3,762 bases of DNA from Caulobacter phage phiCb5 (Viruses; Lenarviricota; Leviviricetes; Timlovirales). Position 1 is the stretch's first letter, and every line of letters begins with the position of its first letter. Below are positions 1 to 3,762 of the stretch, piece after piece. The position numbers and the translations under genes are program-made. Location: assembly GCF_000903235.1 (NCBI RefSeq), contig NC_019453.1; one strand, 5' to 3'. The notes under the pieces were generated by a model. It ran no database searches. It was not told where the DNA came from and was given only the letters and a program-made list of their open reading frames with translations.

Positions 1-26
1 GAGAGGAGGCAATGGTGCCTCCTCTC
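1..26 (+). repeat. Perfect 10-bp 5'-terminal inverted repeat (hairpin)
   Basis: GAGAGGAGGC at 1-10 is the exact reverse complement of GCCTCCTCTC at 17-26, leaving a 6-nt loop AATGGT. Genomes of ssRNA phages characteristically begin with a stable G-starting hairpin, so this may be the true 5' terminus, although it lacks the usual run of leading Gs. Alternatively, a perfect palindrome at a contig end is also what a fold-back cDNA artefact produces. The loop contains the first ATG of the maturation frame (12-14), and the 5' arm contains AGGAGG (4-9), so a ribosome binding site here would be sequestered. The repeat is seen directly; its biological status is open. Confidence 0.75.
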
Positions 27-1193
27 ATGCGTGAGCATGTCGAATCAACGACTCCTATGTTGGACTGCTTGGTTTTGGCTAGAATCCGGAATCGGTCGAG
101 CATCGCCTCATCTGGGATGAGTACGTTCTATCTTTTTGGAACGCCCATCGTCAATGAGGAGATTATTGTCAGGAACACCGAATGGTGTTCTGACGTAATC
201 GGTAATCCGGGTGATAATCCCCTAGATATTCATAAGCAGGAGTGGACTATTAAGCCGCTCTCTGGTCAGATTATCTTCGGGTCCGGTACTTACCGATCTC
301 TTCAGTGCCCTCCGGAGTACTGTCGTGGCGCTTCATTGAGCCACCTCAGTCTTCCTAGCCAATCCGGTCTCGGAACAACCGCTCTTGCTAGGACTAATCC
401 TAGCAGGCCGGCGTTCAACCTACCCGCCTTCATTGGCGAGTTGCGAGACCTACCCCGTATGTTCAAGATCGCGGGTGACACCATGCTGAGGAAAGGTGCA
501 AATGCGTTCCTTTCTTATCAGTTTGGATGGAAACCGTTGATCAGCGACATTTCCAAAGCTTTAGATTTCTCCGCTACCGTCAGAACTCGTTCTGACGAGT
601 GGCATAGGCTCTATAGCAATGGCGGGCTCAAGCGCAGGATCAATCTCGGTGTAGACATTGAGCAGAAGAAGGAGAACGATGTTGTCCTTCATTCTTCCAA
701 TGGCTTTGTGGTTGCTTCTCACACAGTCATAACTGTGCGGAAGACCTGGGCGACAGTAAGATGGCGCCCAGATGCAGGTTCTCTGCCACCCATCACCAAA
801 TCTAGTTCCGAGAAGCACGCTCGCGCGCTCCTTGGGCTAGGGGTTGGCGGACTCATCGAGGGCGCATGGCAGTTAATGCCATGGTCCTGGATGGTGGACT
901 GGTTCGGTAATGTTGGTACTTTCCTTCAGGCAAGTAACAACACTATTGGGGCCAGTCCCGGTCTAGTCAATATCATGACGACGACCACCACCAATCATCA
1001 ATTCTCCGTGAAACGCGATCTTTCTGATGGCTGGATCAAAGGAGGAGATTGTTCTGCAACTGTGACTTCTAAAGCTAGAAGTCAAAGCTCTGGTCCAACA
1101 ATTACGGCCAGCATCCCGAATCTCTCGGGACGCCAACTATCCATTCTTGGTGCACTGGGGATCCAACGCGTTCCTCGTCACCTTCTAAGGTGA
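12..1193 (+). CDS. mat: Maturation (A) protein
   Basis: This is the maturation or attachment protein: one copy replaces a coat dimer in the virion, binds the 3' region of the genomic RNA, contacts the host receptor (usually a pilus) and enters the cell with the RNA. The frame gives 393 residues, the same length as the MS2 protein. Recognisable blocks are EYCRGA (residues 102-107), ARTNPSRP (126-133), ELRDLPRMF (143-151), YQFGWKPLISDISK (169-182, matching QFGWLPLMSDIQ of MS2), GGLKRR (204-209), WATVRWRP (246-253) and LMPWSWMVDWFGNVG (288-302, matching VPFSFVVDWLLPVG of MS2). The C-terminus, LSILGALGIQRVPRHLLR, resembles the MS2 ending ALALIRQRLSR. The start is uncertain. ATG 12 lies in the loop of the terminal hairpin, only 2 nt after AGGAGG. 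ATG 27, 57 and 117 are in-frame alternatives without a good binding site, and the frame is open to base 3, so the true start could lie upstream of the window. A 45-nt gap separates it from the coat gene. Confidence 0.95.
   Translation: MVPPLMREHVESTTPMLDCLVLARIRNRSSIASSGMSTFYLFGTPIVNEEIIVRNTEWCSDVIGNPGDNPLDIHKQEWTIKPLSGQIIFGSGTYRSLQCPPEYCRGASLSHLSLPSQSGLGTTALARTNPSRPAFNLPAFIGELRDLPRMFKIAGDTMLRKGANAFLSYQFGWKPLISDISKALDFSATVRTRSDEWHRLYSNGGLKRRINLGVDIEQKKENDVVLHSSNGFVVASHTVITVRKTWATVRWRPDAGSLPPITKSSSEKHARALLGLGVGGLIEGAWQLMPWSWMVDWFGNVGTFLQASNNTIGASPGLVNIMTTTTTNHQFSVKRDLSDGWIKGGDCSATVTSKARSQSSGPTITASIPNLSGRQLSILGALGIQRVPRHLLR
168..194 (+). other. RNA hairpin in the maturation gene
   Basis: GAACACC (173-179) pairs with GGTGTTC (184-190) around a GAAT loop. 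The stem continues with GTCA (168-171) pairing with TGAC (191-194), leaving G172 bulged, for 11 bp in total. A bulged purine in a short stem is the shape that coat proteins recognise in well-studied ssRNA phages, so it could be a packaging contact. That role is inferred. Confidence 0.55.
384..407 (+). other. RNA hairpin in the maturation gene
   Basis: CTTGCTAGGA (384-393) pairs with TCCTAGCAGG (398-407) around the tetraloop CTAA. This gives 10 bp with one G-U wobble (385/406). It lies in the codons for ARTNPSRP. It is probably part of the compact genome fold; no specific role can be assigned. Confidence 0.5.
578..597 (+). other. RNA hairpin in the maturation gene
   Basis: CGTCAGAA (578-585) pairs perfectly with TTCTGACG (590-597), closing a CTCG tetraloop. 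The stem is 8 bp without mismatches. It is a likely element of genome secondary structure with no specific function evident. Confidence 0.5.
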
Positions 1194-1226
1194 CTGGCAC
1201 TAGTTGGATACTTCATTCACTCAAGA

Positions 1227-1231
1227 AAGGA
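1227..1231 (+). promoter_or_regulatory. Ribosome binding site of the coat gene
   Basis: AAGGA lies 7 nt upstream of ATG 1239, near the optimal spacing, in the 45-nt spacer after the maturation stop (TGA 1191-1193). I see no strong hairpin covering it, unlike the replicase site. That fits the high coat translation expected in these phages. It fixes the coat start. Confidence 0.8.
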
Positions 1232-1238
1232 AGCTGTC

Positions 1239-1610
1239 ATGGCTCTCGGCGACACTCTTACGATCACTCTTGGTGGCTCTGGCGGAACTGCCAAAGTCCT
1301 CAGGAAGATCAACCAGGACGGATATACCTCAGAGTACTACCTGCCCGAAACGAGTTCTTCGTTCCGGGCCAAGGTGCGTCACACTAAGGAATCCGTCAAG
1401 CCGAACCAGGTTCAGTACGAACGCCACAATGTGGAGTTCACTGAAACGGTGTATGCCTCTGGCTCTACGCCCGAGTTCGTCCGCCAAGCTTACGTCGTCA
1501 TCCGCCACAAGGTGGGTGACGTCTCTGCTACTGTTTCGGACCTCGGCGAGGCGCTTTCGTTCTATCTGAACGAAGCCCTCTACGGGAAGCTCATCGGCTG
1601 GGAATCGTGA
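1239..1610 (+). CDS. cp: Coat (capsid) protein
   Basis: This is the major capsid protein of 123 residues, within the usual range of about 120-135 for ssRNA phage coats. In this class, dimers (normally 90 per T=3 particle) form the shell and usually bind an RNA hairpin at the replicase start to repress it. The identification rests on position between maturation and replicase genes, size, and layout. The N-terminal two thirds is strand-rich (MALGDTLTITLGG at 1-13, SEYYLPE at 31-37, SFRAKVRH at 41-48, QVQYERHNVEFTETVY at 57-72). A helical C-terminal third follows (about 76-91 and 99-118). This matches the beta-sheet plus two-helix coat fold. The start ATG 1239 has a well-spaced AAGGA. The codons often end in C (GGC, GTC, CTC, CGC), as in a highly translated gene. 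The TGA stop (1608-1610) overlaps a possible GTG start as GTGA. No read-through extension exists, because an in-frame TAA follows after one codon. I did not match it to a named phage. Confidence 0.93.
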   Translation: MALGDTLTITLGGSGGTAKVLRKINQDGYTSEYYLPETSSSFRAKVRHTKESVKPNQVQYERHNVEFTETVYASGSTPEFVRQAYVVIRHKVGDVSATVSDLGEALSFYLNEALYGKLIGWES

Positions 1611-1678
1611 AGGTAATCTTCGCGGTTCTCCGGCTTTTGGGTGCTTACTTCTGGAGTAAGCAGGAGCGTCGGCGTTAG
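1607..1678 (+). CDS. Candidate 23-aa hydrophobic/basic peptide, possible lysis protein
   Basis: A short frame starts at GTG 1607, overlapping the coat stop as GTGA, and ends at TAG 1676-1678. The product begins MKVIFAVLRLLGAYFW, a hydrophobic stretch broken only by Lys2 and Arg9, and ends with a basic tail containing SKQERRR. A short membrane-inserting segment plus basic residues is the general character of single-gene lysis proteins, and the coat-replicase junction is where the MS2 lysis gene lies. The GTGA overlap would suit translation by re-initiating ribosomes after coat synthesis. Upstream, only a weak GGGA (1600-1603) lies 3 nt from the start. The frame is open back to base 1520 but has no ATG, GTG or TTG before 1607. 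Against it: it is very short, and part of it forms a stem (1642-1662) that could explain conservation without coding. This is inference only. Confidence 0.3.
   Translation: MKVIFAVLRLLGAYFWSKQERRR
1642..1662 (+). other. Hairpin in the coat-replicase spacer
   Basis: TGCTTACT (1642-1649) pairs perfectly with AGTAAGCA (1655-1662) around a 5-nt loop TCTGG. It lies 32 nt after the coat stop and 50 nt before the replicase ATG. It could be an additional coat-binding site or a structure that slows ribosomes leaving the coat gene; neither is shown by the sequence. Confidence 0.6.
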
Positions 1679-1694
1679 CACGTAGATCATCCCC

Positions 1695-1710
1695 TAGCTT
1701 TATGAGGCTA
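1695..1710 (+). promoter_or_regulatory. Putative translational operator hairpin at the replicase start
   Basis: TAGCTT (1695-1700) pairs with AGGCTA (1705-1710), including one G-U pair, around the tetraloop TATG. It ends 2 nt before ATG 1713. The replicase Shine-Dalgarno GAGG (1704-1707, 5 nt from the start) lies in the loop and 3' arm, so folding would hide it. In MS2, Qbeta and relatives the coat dimer binds a hairpin at this place and shuts off replicase translation late in infection. Position and the buried binding site support the same role. No bulged adenine like that of the MS2 operator is visible, and coat recognition is inferred. Confidence 0.6.
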
Positions 1711-1712
1711 AG

Positions 1713-3680
1713 ATGACGAAAAGCTACGTTGACTTCTTCCTAGAGGTGTATCAGGCAGTTATGAAAGACTACCTGATGATCTACCCCTCGGACCGTAAGG
1801 ACGTTGAGCGTGACATGTCACGCCTCCAACTCCTGGTTCAACAGAGAGGCTTCGGTGTGATAACCTTAGACCTCCCTGCCCTTGGGAAGGCTCTTGATAA
1901 GAGTCTTTCCCTAGGTCACCTGCATCTCGACGGTACTCCTCTTTGTAGGAGGAAGTCGCGGTCGTCCAGATTGCCCAGACTATTCTGGGGATTCTGGAAT
2001 AGGGTGTTTGAACCTTGCGGTCTGCTTCGCAGCGATCCTGACATCAACTCTATCCTCTTCCTTAGGCAGCTTTGCTACCTTGGGAAGAAGGTTAGGCTTG
2101 ATTGTTCCAAAAACAGGGTCTATGACTCTGTCTCGGAATTTTTCAGGTTGGATAGGTCACTTCGTGACTCCAGTTGTGACTGGAGTAATGACGACCTTGA
2201 TTTTCAAGGTCGTTCATTATCGTTAACTGATCACACGGTGTATCCTCGCAGTACTCCTCTAGAAGATCTTTTAGGAGTTAACCTTGAAGATACCCCAAGA
2301 AGTGCTTACCCTATGCTTGATAGTGTTCAGCGGACTGCTGACGCTATTTTTAGCCTCTTTGGGTCTTTTGATCCTAGAGAAGGCTTTGCGAAGCACGGAC
2401 CTGGTGCCGTTTCAGACCTCCGTCGGGATAAAGATAGTAAGTATCTCTTCCCGACCTGGCCTGAAAAGCTCTCGAGTGTCTTTCCAATTGATGAGTGGGG
2501 TTATCACTCCTACTCGGCATGGATCGACAACTTGCTCGGGCTTTCGAGGAAGCATATGCCTTCTGGGCATGAGCCTCCAAGTAAGCTCATTGCTGTACCG
2601 AAGACGCAGAAGTCTCCGCGACTCATCGCCGCCGAGCCTACCGCCCATCAGTACTGTCAACAAAATCTCCGATCATGGATCGAAGACAGAGTAAGTCAGA
2701 CCTTCCTTAGTCGGTCTATCTCTTTTAGAGACCAGACTCACTCTGGGAGGGCTGCCCTGAAGGCATCCCGAGATCAGGAACACTGGACAATTGACTTGTC
2801 TAGTGCTTCTGATTGCGTGTCAACGTGGCTTGCAGAACGACTCCTCCGGTCAAACGAAAGTTTGATTAGAGCTGTCCACTCTGTCAGGACCCGTTGGATA
2901 TCGAATGATATCGATAGCAAATCTCCAGCCCATTACAGGTTGAAGAAACTATTCACGCAGGGATCGGCTATCACCTTTCCTCTCCAAACCGTCTTCTATT
3001 ACACTATCTGCCTAGGTGTCCTCTTACACAAGAGGGGGCTTAAGGTCAGTTACCGTAACTTGAAGGCTGTAACGGGAGAAGTCCGGATCTTCGGGGACGA
3101 TATCATCGTTCCTAAAGATTGTGGGGCAGATACCGTAAGATGCTTAAGTTACCTTGGCTTCAAGGTAAACGACTCGAAGACTTTCGGAACTGGAAAGTTC
3201 CGTGAATCTTGTGGAGTCGAGGGGTACGACGGCTATGATGTAACGCCTGCGTACGTCCTCAGCATCCCAACGGCCCTCGGGCCGGCAGCTGTAGCTAGTA
3301 ACATCGAGGTGTCAAATAACTTCCATAGGAAGGGTTTTTGGCACGTCGCTGCACTGCTAAAAAGGATAGGCGAGAGGAATCCTCTTTCGAGGGTTCCTGT
3401 CGTTGGCCCAGCTGTCGGTGCCTCAGGATGGACGTCCTTTGTTGGTACAGACCTATCTGGTTTCAAAACCAGAGAAAATCATAACCTCCAACGGACGGAA
3501 GTGCTTGTACCAATGCCAATGGCAAAGATCAAGATCACGCCAACTGAGGGCAACGCCTCTCTCTTTCAGTATTTTACTGAAAACCCAGCACCCGATACTA
3601 AATGGGTTGCCGGAGTGAGAGGTAGACCTGCGACTAGTCTACGTCGTAGGTGGGACCCTATTATGAATTATGCTTCTTAA
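1713..3680 (+). CDS. rep: RNA-dependent RNA polymerase (replicase beta subunit)
   Basis: This is the catalytic subunit that copies the genome through a minus strand. In studied relatives it works with host EF-Tu, EF-Ts and ribosomal protein S1. Palm motifs in order are: the basic entry region KLIAVPKTQKSPRLIAAEP (291-309); motif A, IDLSSASD, with Asp361 and Asp367; motif B, TQGSAITFPLQT (415-426); motif C, FGDD, with Asp462 and Asp463 (GDD codons at 3093-3101); and the downstream block FGTGKFRESCG (491-501). All metal-binding aspartates are present, so it looks intact. The KHGPGAV block (227-233) and the N-terminal LERD-like VERDMSRL (31-38) also fit this class. At 655 residues it is longer than Qbeta (589) or MS2 (545), with the extra length mostly ahead of the GDD. 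ATG 1713 is the only plausible start, because an in-frame TAG lies at 1695-1697 and no other start codon intervenes. GAGG at 1704-1707 is its binding site, within the operator-like hairpin. The TAA stop (3678-3680) is inside another hairpin. Two overlapping +1 frames with hydrophobic segments lie inside the gene. Confidence 0.98.
   Translation: MTKSYVDFFLEVYQAVMKDYLMIYPSDRKDVERDMSRLQLLVQQRGFGVITLDLPALGKALDKSLSLGHLHLDGTPLCRRKSRSSRLPRLFWGFWNRVFEPCGLLRSDPDINSILFLRQLCYLGKKVRLDCSKNRVYDSVSEFFRLDRSLRDSSCDWSNDDLDFQGRSLSLTDHTVYPRSTPLEDLLGVNLEDTPRSAYPMLDSVQRTADAIFSLFGSFDPREGFAKHGPGAVSDLRRDKDSKYLFPTWPEKLSSVFPIDEWGYHSYSAWIDNLLGLSRKHMPSGHEPPSKLIAVPKTQKSPRLIAAEPTAHQYCQQNLRSWIEDRVSQTFLSRSISFRDQTHSGRAALKASRDQEHWTIDLSSASDCVSTWLAERLLRSNESLIRAVHSVRTRWISNDIDSKSPAHYRLKKLFTQGSAITFPLQTVFYYTICLGVLLHKRGLKVSYRNLKAVTGEVRIFGDDIIVPKDCGADTVRCLSYLGFKVNDSKTFGTGKFRESCGVEGYDGYDVTPAYVLSIPTALGPAAVASNIEVSNNFHRKGFWHVAALLKRIGERNPLSRVPVVGPAVGASGWTSFVGTDLSGFKTRENHNLQRTEVLVPMPMAKIKITPTEGNASLFQYFTENPAPDTKWVAGVRGRPATSLRRRWDPIMNYAS
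2167..2218 (+). other. Tandem stable hairpins inside the replicase gene
   Basis: Hairpin one: ACTCCAGT (2167-2174) pairs perfectly with ACTGGAGT (2179-2186) around TGTG. Hairpin two starts at the next base: CGACCTTGA (2192-2200) pairs with TCAAGGTCG (2204-2212) around TTT, then AATGA (2187-2191) pairs with TCATT (2214-2218) with T2213 bulged, for 14 bp. They abut and could stack. They encode residues of the variable stretch before the palm (about 152-169). They lie about 55 nt before the binding site of the candidate lysis gene, so they could affect ribosome access there; that is inference. Confidence 0.6.
2273..2277 (+). promoter_or_regulatory. Shine-Dalgarno candidate for the embedded ORF
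   Basis: AGGAG lies 6 nt before TTG 2284, an ideal spacing, inside the replicase coding sequence. This is the main reason for preferring the TTG as a real start. In the replicase frame the same bases encode ordinary residues (Leu-Leu-Gly-Val region, about 186-189), so the match could be chance. Confidence 0.45.
2284..2694 (+). CDS. Candidate lysis protein (Sgl) embedded in the replicase gene, +1 frame
   Basis: This 136-codon frame lies wholly inside the replicase gene, in the +1 frame. It starts at TTG 2284 behind a well-placed AGGAG and ends at 2692-2694. The product begins MKIPQE. Residues 7-31 are an uninterrupted hydrophobic run (for example CLIVFSGLLTLFLASLGL at 11-28), long enough to span a membrane, followed by EKALR. 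The rest is polar, Ser-rich and basic, with YRRRRS at 105-110. ssRNA phages normally carry a single-gene lysis protein. These share little sequence, usually have one transmembrane segment, and in several phages (for example phiCb5) are encoded within the replicase gene in another frame. Against it: TTG starts are weak, hydrophobic runs arise by chance in overlapping frames, and no Leu-Ser dipeptide of the MS2 L type is seen in the segment. GTG 2302 is a later start but would cut into the membrane segment. Lysis is inferred from topology and context only. Confidence 0.45.
   Translation: MKIPQEVLTLCLIVFSGLLTLFLASLGLLILEKALRSTDLVPFQTSVGIKIVSISSRPGLKSSRVSFQLMSGVITPTRHGSTTCSGFRGSICLLGMSLQVSSLLYRRRRSLRDSSPPSLPPISTVNKISDHGSKTE
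3020..3035 (+). other. RNA hairpin in the replicase gene
   Basis: CCTCTT (3020-3025) pairs perfectly with AAGAGG (3030-3035) around the tetraloop ACAC. T3019 and G3036 can add a wobble pair. It lies between motifs B and C of the polymerase and is a likely genome-folding element. Confidence 0.4.
3185..3202 (+). other. RNA hairpin in the replicase gene
   Basis: CGGAACT (3185-3191) pairs perfectly with AGTTCCG (3196-3202) around a GGAA tetraloop. It overlaps the codons for the conserved FGTGKFRES block, so the bases are constrained by protein as well. Confidence 0.4.
3376..3397 (+). other. RNA hairpin in the replicase gene
   Basis: GGAATCCTC (3376-3384) pairs with GAGGGTTCC (3389-3397) around a TTTC loop. 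The stem is 9 bp with one wobble (3380/3393). It is one of a run of strong hairpins in the last 400 nt, the region where maturation proteins and replicase bind in studied phages. No specific role is shown. Confidence 0.45.
3456..3473 (+). other. RNA hairpin in the replicase gene
   Basis: TCTGGTT (3456-3462) pairs perfectly with AACCAGA (3467-3473) around a TCAA tetraloop. It belongs to the dense 3' cluster of hairpins. Confidence 0.45.
3564..3582 (+). other. RNA hairpin in the replicase gene
   Basis: TTTCAGTA (3564-3571) pairs perfectly with TACTGAAA (3575-3582) around TTT (or a 5-nt loop if the last A-T pair opens). It lies about 180 nt from the 3' end, in the general area where maturation protein contacts the RNA in MS2 and Qbeta. 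Confidence 0.45.
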
Positions 3681-3685
3681 AGCAT
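3670..3685 (+). other. Hairpin spanning the replicase stop codon
   Basis: ATGCTT (3670-3675) pairs perfectly with AAGCAT (3680-3685) around the tetraloop CTTA. The TAA stop (3678-3680) sits in the loop and first base of the 3' arm. It is the first of three hairpins that make up the 3' end. Confidence 0.55.
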
Positions 3686-3762
3686 TCTTCTTTTAGGTGA
3701 AAGGTATCTGAGCTTTTCAGATAACTTTGAAAGGGTTCACATTGCTGTGCACCCTTTCCCCC
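3681..3762 (+). other. 3' untranslated region with terminal hairpins and C-rich 3' end
   Basis: The last 82 nt are non-coding. Two stems abut exactly. In 3700-3728, AAAG/CTTT and TATCTGA/TCAGATA are separated by one G/A mismatch around loop GCTTT. In 3729-3758, GAAAGGGT pairs with ACCCTTTC, then after a T/C mismatch CACA pairs with TGTG around loop TTGC. After the last stem, CCCC remains single-stranded. A terminal stem followed by unpaired Cs is the replicase initiation end of ssRNA phages, where the minus strand starts with G opposite C. The canonical final A of CCCA is not present in the window, so one or a few bases may be missing. Confidence 0.75.

Noticed and set aside
1040-1072. Strong AGGAGG inside the maturation gene followed by TTG 1049
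   Set aside because: The frame it would serve ends after 7 codons at TAA 1070-1072. The bases simply encode Lys-Gly-Gly-Asp of the maturation protein.
1190-1387. 65-codon frame starting with GTG that overlaps the maturation stop as GTGA
   Set aside because: It has the same overlap geometry as the 1607 ORF, but the product is polar and His/Arg-rich with no membrane segment, and there is no binding site at a usable distance.
1204-1569. 121-codon +1 frame covering most of the coat gene, with a leucine-rich stretch near its start
   Set aside because: It starts at TTG without a binding site, the leucine stretch contains charged residues, and the C-rich third positions of coat codons explain the lack of stops. 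It is most likely a shadow.
1608-1616. Read-through extension of the coat protein, as in Qbeta A1
   Set aside because: After the TGA, the frame has one codon (AGG) and then TAA at 1614-1616, so no extended coat protein can be made.
1936-1973. TAGGAGGA near the replicase N-terminus as an internal ribosome binding site
   Set aside because: No ATG, GTG or TTG lies within normal spacing, the next TTG (1971) is in the replicase frame, and AGGAG is paired with CTCCT in a small hairpin (1936-1951).
302-3466. Several open frames on the minus strand (302-484, 561-818, 2374-2580, 2412-2663, 3233-3466)
   Set aside because: The minus strand of an ssRNA phage is a replication intermediate that is not translated; the products show no recognisable domains and lie opposite clear genes.
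3700-3758. Hairpins near the 3' end as rho-independent transcription terminators
   Set aside because: The genome is replicated as RNA by its own replicase. The last stem is followed by Cs, not a T run, and matches the 3' replication end of ssRNA phages.

Overview
The window is a near-complete genome of a positive-strand RNA bacteriophage of class Leviviricetes (the MS2/Qbeta-like phages), written as DNA. All genes lie on the + strand in the canonical order maturation (A) protein, coat protein, RNA-dependent RNA polymerase (RdRp). Every part fits an ssRNA phage. The length is about 3.8 kb. The polymerase carries an RdRp palm with a GDD motif. The maturation protein has the class motifs FGWKPLISD and PWSWMVDWFGN. 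Short, near-perfect hairpins are very dense throughout, and the 3' end is structured and C-rich. There is no sign of a DNA genome, integration, tRNA, IS element or CRISPR. Placement below class is uncertain; the proteins look more like the many metatranscriptome-derived environmental leviviruses than like MS2 or Qbeta. The host is probably a Gram-negative bacterium, by analogy only.

Layout: a 26-nt perfect hairpin (1-26) at the extreme 5' end overlaps the first possible start of the maturation gene (12-1193). A 45-nt spacer carries a good ribosome binding site for the coat gene (1239-1610). A 102-nt coat-replicase spacer (1611-1712) holds a possible 23-codon reading frame (1607-1678) coupled to the coat stop, a hairpin inside it, and a second hairpin (1695-1710) that buries the replicase ribosome binding site. 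The RdRp (1713-3680) fills the rest. An 82-nt 3' UTR carries two abutting hairpins and follows a third one that spans the replicase stop codon.

How the genes work together: the genome would act directly as mRNA. The maturation protein would bind the RNA and the host receptor (usually a pilus), the coat protein would form the capsid and probably repress replicase translation by binding an operator hairpin, and the RdRp would copy the genome together with host factors.

No recognised lysis gene is present, but ssRNA phages normally encode a single-gene lysis protein (Sgl), often hidden in another frame. The best candidate is a 136-codon +1-frame ORF inside the RdRp gene (2284-2694). It starts with TTG, has AGGAG at a 6-nt spacing, and encodes an N-terminal transmembrane segment. 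The 23-codon GTG frame at the coat stop is the second candidate. Both are inferences. The 5' end is also uncertain, because the maturation frame is open to the window edge and the terminal inverted repeat could be either the genuine 5' hairpin or a fold-back artefact.
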